Source: Apus apus
Taxonomy: Eukaryota; Chordata; Aves; Apodiformes; Apodidae
Direction of reading: 5' to 3'
DNA length: 64,000 bases
Assembly (NCBI RefSeq): GCF_020740795.1
Contig: NC_067291.1
Location: 20,250,280-20,314,279, forward strand
In this document: positions 45,301-59,900 of the stretch, in pieces
Position numbering within the stretch: the stretch's first letter is position 1
Layout of the letters: each line of letters opens with the position of its first letter
Translations under genes and position numbers: made by a program
Notes under the pieces: model-generated
What the model saw: the letters and a program-made list of their open reading frames with translations, nothing else
Told to the model about the DNA's origin: nothing
Database searches by the model: none

Positions 45301-48300
45301 ATTTCCACATTCATATCGCAGCGACTTTTGGCAGCGCGACTGTCTGCCGGGCCCTGCTGCCCGGGCCACTGATTGACACCATCCACTGGCAAAACCCTGT
45401 GGGGGTGTGTGGGGGGGGTTGTGTTAAGGCATTGCCTCTTTTTATTTGAGGAAAAAAGGTTTATCAATTATTTCTGTTTTTTTCCATGTTTTTAATCAGC
45501 TCTCAGCGCTGCAAACAGAAACATTCTCGTCCTCCTTTGTGAGGAATGTGCCGGGGTGGGGAAGACCTGGGGAATTTTATTTGTTTTGGTTTGTGAGTCT
45601 GGCTACATGATAGACTCTGCTTTTTCTGTATGCTTATTTCTAACTTGCCTATACCTTAAAAAAATGGAAAATGTCCAACATGTAACAGGAACTTCTTTGT
45701 TCGCTCAGTTATTTCTTAATCCTCTGAGTTTTTTGTAAGCTGGGCCTAAGAGTTTGTTACAAAACAAGAACAGAGCGAAGCTGTGAGAGGTTCTGGCTGT
45801 TCAGGAAGTGACTTTTAGTGGTGACAGTAGCAGACATTAAACCCTTCAGCTGTAACTACTCGTTCTGTTGAAGAAATGTTTGTAAAGCATTATAAATAGT
45901 GTTTTTCCATGTTTCAAATCTCCTTGTTTCACTTTCTTTTCAGCTGTCAACACTTCAGATTGTAACTGAAATGCTGCATTCTTTTAAGACATCTCTGGTT
46001 CTTACAAAGCACCTCGTCTGTTCTCATTAGTAGCTCCATGACAGTCCCATAGTTGAAAGTGTGAAGTAGGTTCTCAGGGTATTCACAGAAAAAATGCCAG
46101 AAAACTCCTGTTATATCTGGAGTGTTTGTGGTAGTCTGCAGCAAGGTTTACCTTAAGATTTGCAGCAAGGTTATTCAGTTCTGTTGGTGTGGTTCAGCAG
46201 AGCAGAAATATTATGGCAAGTTTAGTTAAATCCATCTGGGTGCATACCTGATTAAATACATGAATCATCTAATTTAGAGCTTTTAAGTAACCTATTTCAG
46301 CATAGGGAAATACCTCTTGTGGACACCAGAGCATTGAGGATATCTTGCAGGTGCTGGAGGTTTGAGGACTTGATAGAAATTTCAGGCTGGTGTTGCTAAA
46401 GCTGGGGGGATAGCATGCTTTCTAATCTTAGCACTTTAGGTGCAAGAATTAATGTGAAAATAACTTGAGTAATGTATGTGTCTGAATACTTCTCACAATT
46501 GAAGAACTAAGGAGGATGGGATCGTTTGTGCTGTTTTAAAGATTGGTTTCACTATTTTGCATAGTGTTTTTCTCAGTTCCTGGAGAAGTGAAACAGTTTA
46601 CAGGTCTCACCAGTTTGATTCATTAGACCATGTTGGGAGACAGTAAAAGACCGTGTAAATTAACATACTAATTAATAAAAGGCAATTAATAAAAGGCAAA
46701 GCTCAATTCCCCCATCCAAAACAGAACATGCAGCTCTGATGTGAGAACTGAGGAAACTGAATTGGAAGAAGTTTCCTTTAACTCAGTAATGATCGTATGG
46801 GGTTGGACCCAACTCAGATTATAATTTCTCTCTCTTGTTGACATTGATTGTTTCTCTCCTTTCCTTTGAACCTGTGTGGGTTGGTTATGCTGCAAAGGAA
46901 AAAGCGAGGGAGTAACTTGGAAGGGAGGTTCTAGAGTTAAGGACTGGCACAGCTTATAAATGCAAGGACTGGAGACTTGAGTGTGGTCAATGTGTGACTT
47001 TTTATTCATCCAGCTGGAAGTAAAAAAACTGGTTAATAATAGAGATGGTGGCAGAACAGTGATTAGAAAATAGTTTATTTTGTACTGGCAACTTGTCCTC
47101 TCATTCCCTCTCTCCCCAGAATTGCTGTCTTGAATTGTGTATGGCAAATGGAAATGCCTTTAAAAATTGCTTATTACAGACTTTTAGATGTACGTGTGAA
47201 CAAGTTTTGCTTTACATTGTATTTCATTAGTGGGGAAGAGCAGTGGTGGTGTGCCTTCAAACACTGTATGCTTAATGGAATTAGGCCACATTCTAACGTT
47301 AGTGTTTAAGATGCTGTAACTTGAATACTAATTTTTTTGTTTTGTTTCTTTTAAGCAAATGGTTATGAGCCTTAGAGTTTCTGAACTGCAAGTGCTCCTG
47401 GGCTACGCGGGGAGGAACAAGCACGGCCGAAAACACGAACTTCTGACCAAAGCACTGCATTTGTTAAAGGCTGGCTGCAGCCCTGCTGTGCAAATGAAAA
47501 TCAAAGAACTCTACAGGCGAAGGTTCCCTCAGAAAATCATGACACCTGCAGACTTATCCATCTCCAGTGTACACTCGAGCTCCATGCCAGCAGCTTTGTC
47601 TCCGTCTACCATTCCACAGCTCAGTTATGATGGCCACCCTGCCACCTCCCCGTTGCTTCCCGTTTCGCTTCTGGGACCTAAACATGAACTGGAACTCCCC
47701 CATCTCACGTCTGCACTCCACCCTGTCCATCCTGACATAAAACTTCAGAAATTACCTTTTTACGACTTGTTGGATGAGCTGATAAAACCTACCAGCCTAG
47801 GTAAGGTTGCAAATGCTGTAATAATATTTGAAGCCTTTTTTTTTTTTTTTAACAAGAGTAATGGATGAATTCAGCTGCTAATGCAGTAACTGGTTAAATA
47901 TTGCATCACACCAGTGTTTAGAGAATTGCTATTTTTGGTAACTTTTGGAACAGATTGTTCTACATGGAGAGAGATCTTACGTAACACTCATTAGTTGCTT
48001 TGGCTGAGCCACTAAACGTTGTTCAAAGATCCGTTATATTTAAGGGGCAAGCTTGTCAAGAAACAAGCTAAACATTTCAAAAAAGGAAAAACTTGCCCGC
48101 TGTCACTAGCTCTCATAAACCATAAAGTTTAATTGTCCCTTCCCAACTGTTCTGTGATTAAAAAAAACCCCACAAAAATACCCCCAAATCCATCAGGTCC
48201 ACAAAAGCTTCTCATCTGTGTTGGGAAGCAGTGCCAAGCTTGATGTTTGCTGTGATCCATTACAGCCTGAATGCCTGAGTTTAGGAAGACTTGTGATGAT

Positions 48301-51300
48301 TTTTGTGGGTTTTTTTGCAGTTGTAGCTGATTTTCTTTAAACTGTCTTTTGTGTGAAGGTAGAAATCAGTTGTGTAGCTGCTGAGAATAATCTGATGCTT
48401 ACAGAGCATTATGTAACTATGTGTGATTTTTCTGGCTCTGACTCCACGTAGCACTTAACAGCGTGGTTAACTTTTAATACTCCTAAATACTGCTTAAATA
48501 CAATAGTCCTGTTGATTTCTGGAGGGGCTGCTTACGTGTTGGAACCTTCTGCTTTCTTGAAATCCTTGAAAAGATTCGTTATGAGAGTAGCTGGGAGGGG
48601 GAGGAGATGTGTGAGAGCAGAGATGGGGAGATGGTGGCTGATTGAAAAAAAAGCCTTTTGTGAAAGAGATCCCTTGTAAATAAAAATGAGCAGGTACTTT
48701 ACATTGACAGTCTGAACAGCTACAGGGATGAAGGAGGCCTGATGTGTGAGTGGTGATGGTGGTCTGCAGATTTCTGGAGTATGTTGTTTGCATTTATTAT
48801 TTTTTTTTTTGTTTTAGCTTTTATAACTGAGACATGGAGGGAGAGCCAGATAGTTTTTTTTTTTTTATATCTCATCTTCTGGTTCAGATAATCTTTTAAG
48901 ATGTATACTGTGTCTGTTTAGCTTGAATCTAAAACCTAATTGATTAATAAGCATTCCAGGCAATGCTGGTGGTGCAGGATAATTAGGTGCTCAGTATGTA
49001 TCTCATCACTATTACATTATAAATACTTAAAAATAATGCTATAATTTCAGTAAGACATTCCAATGCAGGAATTATGGTATGCATTTATTCCTAGATGTGG
49101 TAAGAACACTTTGCTGTCAGCTCCTTGTCTGACAAACCAGCTCCCAATGAAGAGATCATAATTCATGCTCTGTCATGTCGTATTGCTTGAGGAGTTTATA
49201 TACAGTAGGTTGGGTTTTTTTCCACTTTGTGGACTCTGAGTGTCAGGGTAAGAAGATGGAAGTGGATGAGATTCCAGCCATGCCTTTTTAAGCTGTCTCT
49301 GTCCTTTTAGTTAACTTAAAGATATGTTTTGGGGTTTTGTTTTGCTTGTGTATCCTGTCAGGAGATGTATTTGTTTGTCTGAAGCAATACTACTAAAAAG
49401 CTTTATTTTATGTGATTTTGTGGGAAGAGAAAAACGCAGTGTCCATGCCTATGAGAAATGATTGGTTGTTTCCTTTTGTGGTAGGAAGTAATGTTAGTAC
49501 AGATTGTAAAATATACATAACTGTAAATGTCATGAAGGTATTTTAGAGTAATAAGTATATATGGTAATGAAAAAAAAAAGGATTAATAACCAGTGATGGG
49601 CAGCTTTCTATGCTTTCAAAACAACTCGGAGCAGTTGTGCCTGCAGCTTAGCAGTTTTAAGTGAAAGTATGGATCAGACTTGTATTAATTTTCTCTGTTT
49701 ATACAGTTACTGATATTTGTAACTAAAAACAGCCTTAAATAATTTGTTGAATATTTGCTCCAAATGGTTCAGGCATCCTTCTCCCTGCTGCAAACAGTGT
49801 GGGTTTCCTCAAACGTCCAATTTCTAAGTTCCCTGGTTTTGTTTTCAAATGGCAGATGCATATTACAAACACTCAGACCAACTTCTTGGCATTTGGCCAG
49901 CATTTCAGCATCCCCTGCTTGCTTTTTCCCATCAGATTCCTCATGGGGTGTAGGGATAAGAAACTTTTGAATGTACTCAGTTTCCCTCCACCACAAGGAG
50001 AAGCTGATGACCTGATGTGGGAGTTTGAAAAATTATCTCCCTGCTTAAAATGGAAACTACTTGAATAGAAAAAAAGTGTGTGAGAGAGAATAAGTGTGAT
50101 TGCTGCTAATTTTGGGATCTTTAGGTTCTTCAGAAGTGACAGTTGTTATGAAGAAGGTTTGCTCTAGTAGTCTTCAGTCCCATCAAGACATGATTATTAA
50201 TTTGAAAAACAATAATTTGATGAAGCCTCAGGGAAGGGAGTTGCACAGCAGGGCACTTGAACATGCATTCTGTACCCAAATATTTTACGTAGGTGGGTAA
50301 TACACAAGCTAATGTGAATAACAGATAAGGAAATTAAATTTGCTAACTCTGTTTTTTTAATGTTGAGAACAAAAGGAGGAAATGGATGTTACCTTCTTAC
50401 ACTTTCTTCCTCAAAATGTATCTCTGAGCTGGGATTCTAGTCCACATATGGACTGGGCTGGGGGAAGCCCAGGGCTCTATCCACCCTTACTCTTCCCACC
50501 AGCAGCTGTTGAGGATCTTCACTTGAGCATGGCTGGCTGGAGTGCATGTGACAAGCTAAGATCAGAAGGCTCTTGGCTATCTTTGTGGGATTTTTTAACT
50601 TTCTCTGGTTGACAGCAGCCCATACAACTCAGAGCAGTGAGTAGGATGCTTGCAGAAAAGCAGACTTGCCTAGCTAGTTGAACTTGTAAACTCAGCCTGT
50701 CCCACCTCAACCTGCTCTTGTTTGAAGAACTGAAGATGGCAGCTAGGCCCTGCTGCCAGGGGGATGCTTCTGCTGTTCCTCTGCTCAGATTGCAGGGTCT
50801 CTTCCTTCCTTCTGAGTGTTTCAAATCCATGACTCCTGCATGGCTCTTCCAGAGCCGTGTGGTTGATACAAATAATGATGGCAGTGCTGGCTGTGCTGCT
50901 GGGCAGAGGCAGCTGTTTGCTGTGCTTCCCAGACAACTGTCTGTGGGCTTGTTTATCTGAGATGAAGGGATATCTGGCCATGTTCAGTGGAGCTGTAGAA
51001 TTTTATCTATATTTTATAATCATCCTTGTTGCAAAATAGAGAAAGGATCTATATTGGATGTTTTTTGTGTACTAGCCAATTAGGAGTGCTCTGAAAATGT
51101 ATGTTGGTGGACGAATCTGTACACGGAGTTCTTGCAGCACTGGTGAGAATTCTGAGCACTCTGCCCCATGGTTAACCACCATTTGATGTGATTATATGAC
51201 AGTTTTGGGTTTGTTTTAGAGGAAAAACTATCCAGTTTGGCCCTGATGGAATATATGAAAATTGCCTTATTGTTGTCATTTCTCTGTTTTTTTTTAATAG

Positions 51301-54300
51301 GAGCTCCTTTACATGGGAGAATTTTGCTTGTTGGTGTCTCAAGTGAAGCTGCAGCTTTCACTGAATTTTTCTGTTTTCAGCCCCCAGTGCACAGACACTG
51401 CTAATTGGTTGTTTTTTAAGCCAGTTTTCTAAAAGTAACTTCTAACACACAGATAACATCTCTTTTGTGTGGTGAAATGTGTTTACTATGAGATGAGTAA
51501 TGAGTACCAGAATTCTGCCAGATGATTATGGAAGGGACAGGAGATAGTTAAACAACATCTTAAAAATACTTCTTGTTACAGCATATGTTATTCCTAATTG
51601 CTTTGGCTGTGTAGTTGTTCCAAAAAGCATTTTAACTAGATTATAGGTCTTTACTTACCTGTAAGGGGAAATTAGCCTTTTCTTCTTGGTTCAAGGGATT
51701 AAAGAGACTGTGGGCTCTGCTACTCTTTTAAAAGCTCTCCTAATGGCATATGGATGATCACCCTACCTTTTATTTGCTGTGCTTTAGGTTTGAGCAGTGT
51801 GGAATACAACACTGAGACTCGGAACTGAGCTGTGGAAATCAGGATTTTTTCCCTACAGGTCTGACCCTCTTGGAAGGAGAGACAAACATCAGGCTTTTTT
51901 GGGAATCAGAGTATCACTTACAGAAAGCATTGTGTGCTGCCTGCCAAGCTCCAGATACTGGCTCCATTGGGTGAAAGCCTCTACTGAGGCTTGTTTGATT
52001 TCCTTAGATCTTAGTTTAATTTCTTAATCTGTGGACTCTAATAACAGGGTTTCTCCAGTAATCAGAATTCCACCCCTGCTGCCTGCCCTTGAGAATTACA
52101 TGCTTACTAACCAGCATTGGTGCTTCTGACTTGCATTTACCTTTAAATTTTTCTTTTGAGCGTGATTGATCATGGTGACTTGGACACGCTGTGTTCTTGC
52201 AGACGGATCTTGCAACTGGTGTGACTAAAATCTTTAGGGTAACTGTAATTTAAGGTACTGCTATTGAACAATTAAACAATTCAGTGAACTTAAAAATCTA
52301 GGTTGGAAACTGTAAGTTTTGCTTGGCAAGTATTTCTCCCTTTCATATCTGAGGAAGCTGATCTTTTGCTTTGTAGTCTGTATCATGGTTTATATGAAAG
52401 TCACGCTTTTGCTGTCTTCTGTGTTTGTTATTTTTTTAAATGTGCTTTGGGGGAGGAAGTCCAACAAAACACTATATTCTCAAGTCAGGCCTGAGCTTTC
52501 TTACTTCCGGCTCTGCAGCTTTTAATTGTGCAAGAACAAGCTGAAATATTAGCTCAGTCTTGTTCATGTGCTGTAGCTGAACTAGAATTGCAGTGCACTT
52601 AAGTTTCTTTTCTTGGCTTCAACCTGTATTTGCATGTGGTATGCCTCAAGTTCATATATTGAGCATCTTTCCATAGGCTGGAGTCTGCTTCTTTTGAGAG
52701 AGCTGTAACCAACTAGGTAGCTCTTGTGCTCAGAGAAAAGGAGTATAATTTATTTTGCTCGCTGCAGCTGATTGCTCAATCCCCTCATGCGTAGAACTGA
52801 CATCACCGACATTCCCGAACCTGACAGGATGTTTTCAGACACCGCTGCTCTGATGTGAATGGATCTAGAAAGTCACTTTGCTTCCCAAGATCAAATTAGG
52901 ATAGCTTTTTGGTAATCGATAATTTGATAAGCAGTTGTGCTCAGTGATCCTCATGAGTCCCTTCCAACTCAGGACGTTCTACGATCCTAATTAAAGCTTT
53001 TAGTAGAAGGAATTACAGCAAACCACGTGGTTGACTCAAAGCATGTGAGTCAACCATTAATAATCAGTGAGCCAATCTAAGCTCGGAGTGGTATCCCTGG
53101 GAGAGCTTGAGGCCTAGAAGTGGTGCTCACGTGTTGTGACAGAAGAAGCTGTGCTATTGCAATAGATATTTTTTAAGATTTCCTTTTGCGATCAAGATGG
53201 TTGTGATCACTTACTTGGAAGTTGTTGGAAGTGCTGCTGGGATTTGGAAGTCTTCAGTAACTTGGAATCTTTTAGAGAGACTTCAATCTCCCTTTATGAT
53301 GGCTTCTAGAATAAGATGGCACAGGTTATGCTAATCCTGGAAGAGAGCTTACTAGGGATTCTGTTATCTAAACATGAACTTTAAACTTATTTTTTTTGCT
53401 TTCCTGTTATGATTATAAAACTTGAAACTTTCTTGGTGTGAGTAAACATACACTGGAAGCAGGGAACCCTGTAGTGATGTGGCAGTTTTTAGTACTGCTC
53501 ATTTGAACTGCTTAACTGCAATCAGTGCTCTTGGGAATAGAAGCTAAAATTTTCAGGGCTGAATGGCAGAGGTTGAGTTTTGAGACACATATTTAGGTGT
53601 CTAAAGAAGTCAAGTGACTTGAGTATGGAGGATGAGTGATGTTCCTTCCCTCTGGTAGAGTGATGGAACTGATGTGCCATGGAAATGTGTGGACCCAGGA
53701 GGTCAACAGTGAGAGGAGGTTGGGGTTGGTGGGTGTTTTTTCCATAGATGTAGGTTGGGAGGGCAGAGAGTTCTGGCACTGAAGACTTGAAATCATCCCT
53801 TAATACTTGCTGGAGGTCTTCAGAAATCCTCATGGCTCAGAGGTGCCCCAATACGTGACAGATTAAAAAAAGTAATCAAAGATAAATATCTGTCCAGTTG
53901 CACGGTTTCCAGCTGATCTGTCTTGTTTATAAAAAGTATCATAGAAAGTTATAAAATACATAATATTTATGAATTAAATGTGGCCCTTGGAGTATTGCCA
54001 GGCTATTTTCATATATATATATATATATGCGCACACACACACACATATATATATTCAGGCACTATTTCAAATAAGCTCCTTCACATATTTTTACTCCCAG
54101 CCTTTCCCACCCCCAGTGCAGCTCTGCCTATTCCTTCTGGTTATTAACTGTTAAAAGCTTAAGTCAAGCAGAATGTAAAAATGATCTCAAGTGATAAATG
54201 CAGCAGACTGACTGGAACCTGAGTTCAGTTTTTTTATCTGTTTTGGGCTAAAGAACATGGCATTGCCACTTGACAGTGATGCTGTGTATTTGTGTGTGTG

Positions 54301-56930
54301 GTGCAGTTGTGGAAGTGGGTGAAGAGCTGGTCACTGCTGTCAGGGAAAGACTGATTTGTATGTGAACTAAAATGCTTCCCTTCAAGTAGTTTTGAAGTGT
54401 TTTGAAATGTTAAGGCTACACAGTGTCCATTGTGATAAGTGATTGAATTGAAGTGAAAATGGCCAAGGTGTCAGAGTAAGTGAGTGACAAAACAGAAGCA
54501 GGAACCTGGGATTCTTCTCGGGGCAGCCAAGCTTCTGAAGCCCCTGTGGTGCTCCTGAAGCCCAAGTCTTGCTCAGGGCATGTGGTGCTCCTGCTTGGCC
54601 CTTGCCCCTGCTCTCAAGTGTCCTGTATGCAGCTGGTTGATGCGTGAAGTCCAGCTTTGGCCTGGTCTGACATGGCTCCAGCAAGAGGCTTTTCCTGCCT
54701 TCCAGGGGAGAGGGTGGCTTTCTGAGGAAGGGTCTGGCTGGGATTACTGTGGTCCTGCACACTATCAATGTGTTTAATGGGCAGCAGGAAATGAGTTGTA
54801 TAAAAGGTGCTGGTGCCAGGAGCCTGGTGCTGAGAGATTGTGGTTAATGGAAAGGAAGTGTTTATGTATAAACACTTGTGTTACCCCGGAACTTCATAAA
54901 TTGTGGTGGTTTCTAAAGGGCTAATGATGCATCCTGAAGACATGAAGGTCCCCCATCAAGGTGTGTCCTCTCCTTGTCTCTCTCCCATGTAGCTGCTTGG
55001 TTTCTGTTTATGCACACACATTGCAATGCACAGGCATTTGATCCCACCTCCAAAAGCAGTTGTATAAATGAACCTCGCTCAGGATTGATAGGAAGGGTTT
55101 TGGACAAACTATATTTTGAGGAGCTGTGTGTGTAGTATTGGGTTATAGATTTTCTGTCTTCTGCTGCAATTGGACGTAATTCAAAGCTTGTCTGAATTTT
55201 ACCTTTTTAAAAGGTAAATGTTTTCTGTGCCTTAACCTAAATGCAGTAATTTTGGTCTAGCTTGGAAGCAGTGTATTAAATTTTCAGCAGTGAGATTTGA
55301 AAGAGGATTGAACATAAATGGATACAATGCCTTCTGTTTTTTAAAAGAAAAAGCAAAATGTCTGTGCTGAACAAAATGAGGTATCTTACCTATCTGAGGA
55401 AGGCAAGCAAGAATGATTTATGTGTTGGGTTGACAGCTTACACAATGTTTAGGTTTTTCTGGCTAATATTTTGACAAATTTAACTGATCAAAATTATGTA
55501 CTGTATTATGTTAGTGAATAACCAATTAGACATCTCTTGTTTATCTTGCAGCATTTAGCAGTAATTTGCTGTAGTCCTCTTACTTAATGTAACTAATTTT
55601 ACTTTTAGAAATAAACATGATATTATTGGAAATCCTTGGTAATAAGCTGGTTCAATGATACCTTTTCTCCTGGCCTGAACTTGGGTAATTACTGCTGTGT
55701 AAAGTGCAAGTTTAATTTTAGTCCAAGTATCTTTATGTGTTAGGAGGTAATATGCTCCCTTCACTGTTTAATAAGCTGCACTTGGTGATGGTAGATGGCA
55801 AAGATGAACCTTAGTATGTTAACAGTATGACAGTCAGCTGCAGTTGCATTAGGAAGCATCACCACCTCAATGATGTGATACCATAAGATTCATTAAAGAT
55901 TTTAAGTTATCTGTTCCTGAATGGAAATTTAGAGACTGGCTTTTTCTCAAGACAGCAAGAGGTATTTTACTGCAGAAAGATTGTGTGGCTATTTTTAGCT
56001 GTGGGTGCTGGTGAGGTGGAACAGAATATTTTTAGAGCTGTAGAAAATGCAGCCACTCAAGCTGGGTTCTTTTTTTCACTCAAGCATGATAGAGTTTTTC
56101 CAAAATACAGAATAAAATTTGTAGGAGATTTTAAAAATGTATCATTAGTATTACTTATAAAAGTAATACATTTGTTGTCTATGTATATACACACACACGT
56201 AGATAAAATTCTATATGAAAGTTCATGTGTTCTGGTCTTGTGAATGGTATTGTCATGTATTAAAATAGTTTTTGCTCAAATTTTGGAAACTCACTACTCA
56301 TGTGGAATGTTTAACAAACTCTACAAGCAGCAAGGCATAACTGGGTCACTCTCTCAATACATACCAATCCCATATGCTGTTTGGATCATTACTTGAATGA
56401 GGTAAGCATGAAATAATTCAGGAAACTCTGCTGATAGTGAATTGGTAAAAAAGAAGAACTTTGAATAAGTGACTCTGCTCTGCAGTGTTTTTGCAGTGTT
56501 TAAGGCATTTTAGTGTGTTGTATTAATGTTGGGGACCTGCAGAGGCAATAGCCTCGAGCTTGTGCTGGTCCTTCTGAAGTGTCTGTGTGTGTTTACAAGG
56601 TGGATTTTGTTCATTGCCTCTCCTGGTTTTAAGCTGGGTGGATGAAGAAGTAGTAAATACTCCCCCCTCTGCCCACGACCCTTCAGCACCCTCTCAAAAA
56701 CGGTGAGATTCCACTAAGGTGAAAAGTGGATTTTAAATGTCTTGTCTGAAACTGTTGTTGTTGACACCCATCTAATTACGTAAGTCTGCTTGAAAAGCTT
56801 TTTATTATACTTTCAAAACCTGCCCTTTCAGATTTCTGAATTATTCAGGAAATTTTTTAGCAGTAAGGTAAACTGGTGCTTGTGATCCAGGGTTTTTTTT
56901 GTTTTAATTTACTGTGCCTTTTTTCTTTAA

Positions 56931-56981
<51 letters not shown>

Positions 56982-59900
56982 CTATTAGACATTTGTGCAT
57001 TGTAGCTTCTTTCTGAGATTGCAAAGGAGACTTGGCCTAAAAACCACTCTTAACTAATCTTCCAAGCTCTGTACCATTCACAGAGTATTAAAGAAATGGT
57101 TATAAAATTTAATAATTCCTAGTTGTGAAAAAAAACCCAAACCAAAACCCAACAAACATCACCAACGCCCCCCCAAAATGTTCCTGGCAACCTTCATAAA
57201 AATGTTCATATTAACTCTGTTGTCCTGGCAAGATTTCAGCTTTATTAGATAATAAATTCTATTTTAGTCCACTCAGTTTTCAACTGGAGATCTATTTTTG
57301 CCTTTCTTTTGTTAAATAATAATAGTTGTTTGTAGGACGTGGTTGCATGTTTCTAGGCATCAAAAAGATTTTCTTGTACAAAACTATATATTTGCATATT
57401 TTTGGTTTTAATCATATTCCAGGACTTTAAAAGTAAATGATGTGCTTGACTTGCCAGGATCTGTTTGCTGTTCCCAAACACAGCAGACACGCCAGAAGAA
57501 TTCATAGAAATCTGTTGGCTTTTCCACACCCTTAAATTCCAAATTTCCAGAGGCTCTTCCTTGAGAATTCTGTAGTCCTTAGCAATAGGGGAGTTTGTAT
57601 AGTCACAGATAAACTCGAAAGCTTAGTGTTTAATGGTAAAGCTGCTAAATTAGCTCTATTGGGTAAGTTTTATTGAAATTGTCATGCATCATTTGTAGGG
57701 GAAGTAGATGTAGAAATCATAGATACGGATAGAAAAAGATGGTGTGAAAACATGTGGGATGAGATTGGAGAAAAATACAAAGAAAAAAACCTGTTCTATC
57801 TCTAGATGGAACATCTAGAGGATGTTTTTGGTTCTGTTTGCTGCATGTTCCCTCCTCCTAAACAAACCCTGAGGTGTGACCAGGGTCCTCTTCCCTCACC
57901 TACCCCTTCTGTGTCCCTGTCCCAGAGAACAAGCCCCCTCACAGCTTTGATTGGCAGCTGCACATCAGGCAGCAAAATAAATGGACAGTTGGTTGTCAGA
58001 TTTGGGAAACAGAGTCTTGCTGAAGCTGTTGACCTTTCCCTGCCATAAGTAGCTGTCCTGTGCTGAGTTACTGTGCCATGGCTTGCAGCTGGAGGGGGAG
58101 CTTTGCAGCCCGGCTGTGGGGAGCCCTGTGCCCCACAGTGCTGGTGGTGGCAGGTTGTCCTGGTGGGAAAATGGAACTGTTGCTTTTAGCCACCACAGCC
58201 CTTACCTGTGCTTTCCTGTGCGGTAGCCTGGCATTTTCACTGCTGTTCCTGGCCTTGTTTACAAGTTGTTTTGTGCCCGTGTGAAACTGATTCTGTTTGT
58301 TCTTGGAGTAGTTTGTTCTTGCCATTTCTTAATATTGTGCTGAATGTAAAGATCCAAAACCTGGCTCTATAATGTGCTGAAATGTGCTTGTTCCTAAAGG
58401 TTAAGCTGGCTTATGATAGCACATACCAAATTGGGAAATTGGTGTTTAAGTTTGCTCTTTTTTCTGGTTGGTAGTTACACAACCACGGGGCAGAGCTGTG
58501 TCCTAATGCTAGTTGAAGAGCCTGACCACAGCTCACTCTTAGTTTATATGTTGCTTCTTGTCTGTCCTCCTCTGTCTGTACTGCTCCAGCCGTCCAGAGT
58601 TTGGAAATCTTTTGATTGGCTTTTGGACCATCTTTGCCTCATTAACAAGTTGTTTCTTCCTTCTCTGCAATTTGGCCTTGCTCCCATGATGATCACAGTG
58701 ATCGCTTGCACACAAAGCAAGATGCTGGGAACGTGGCGCGTGTGTTAGTGCTGGTTTACAGCTAGGAAAGATCAAGCAGGATGTGATGAAGTACATCTCT
58801 GATCACTGGGGACCCTTGATCTGTCAGCTTGTAGACTTCTGCTTACAGTTATTAAGATGAGTGCAGATGGAGTTAATAGCCAGCATAATAAGAAATGTTG
58901 GAGGCCTTTTTGTTCTTAGTCTCAACTGACAGTATTAAAACCAACCAGGCTCCCCTCAGCCCCAGAGCCTTCCTCCTTGCCTGTCACTTTAGGTGAGTTC
59001 TGGTTAAGAGTAAATTCATGATCTGTCACGTACACAGCACAGTTGTTTGTGATGATCAGTTTTCTGTGGCATTTTATCAGGAGTTTGAAGTGGCTGTTTC
59101 TGTTGCAGAATGTTGTATTCAAACAGAGGCTATTTGCTCTCTTGTAAATGTGCTGTAACTGGACCTCGTGGAGCAAACTGGAGTTTCAAACGGTTCCAGG
59201 TCAGCTCTGAAGAAAGTACTCTTTAATGTTTTGACATTTTAATGGATAATGCTTTAGTGTGGCCACTGAGCATGATGAAACTGAATAGAGAAGTTAGAAA
59301 CCCACTTTTCAAGATCACATACCACTGTTTAGCAAAAGCAAGTCTTGCATTAACACCAACCAATAATGAACAGAGGAGAAGGATTGGAATTTGGGACCTT
59401 TGCTGTTTTGCTCTTCTCTGCTTCCTAATGCCTGCAAAAGTCAGTGTTACCTGCTTGACTCTTACCTTTAAATTGGTGATGGGGCAAAAGCAAAAGAAAC
59501 AAAAAGACAAGCAGCTGAAAGGGAAGAAGATTGCTTGGGAAATTTGGGGTTAGAGTTTTTCTTTTGATGGTTGCTGTTTAATTTCTTTGGATAATGAAGT
59601 TTTAAATGAAAGTAGCCCTAGTTAAATTTTCAGCAGCCTTGTTCTTTAATTAAAGGTGTTGGAGTTCACAACAAATGTTTGCAAAGACCTTTCAGAACTT
59701 CTCTGGTACAGCTAGAACTGACAATTTCTAGGGAAAAGCCAATAATACATGGGAGGAAAAGAAAAACAACAGATGAAGACCACTGATAACCATGTAAAAA
59801 TATGAAATAATAACTTGAATTCTTTCAGTTCTCTGATCTGCAGTGCATTATTTAACTTTGCTAATTCATCTTTTGTTGATTACAGTGTGTAATTCTGATC

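Larger units (their letters stand above)
24309..47355 (+). other. PIAS1: PIAS1 intron 1 (23 kb)
   Basis: The intron runs from GTAAAG to TTTCTTTTAAG and begins inside the CpG island. It contains a (TA)n tract at 26,179, a possible minus-strand retropseudogene at 29.1-29.9 kb, CR1 fragments at 31.4 kb and 34.0-35.1 kb, and a candidate enhancer at 35.76 kb. It also has a 19-bp tandem repeat at 44.42 kb and a CpG-rich pocket near 45.3 kb. The parts 24,930-29,137, 29,891-31,394, 31,831-34,009 and 35,096-47,355 otherwise show no exon or RNA gene to me. Confidence 0.8.

Noticed and set aside
47356-47868. Extension of PIAS1 exon 2 to the stop at about 47,868
   Set aside because: The sequence after 47,800 leaves the family match at a good GTAAGG donor and runs into poly-T; exon 3 continues the protein exactly in phase.
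58060-58284. 74-codon hydrophobic open frame that could pass for a small membrane protein
   Set aside because: It is intronic, with no recognised family, promoter or splice evidence. Leu/Ala-rich frames of this length are common by chance.
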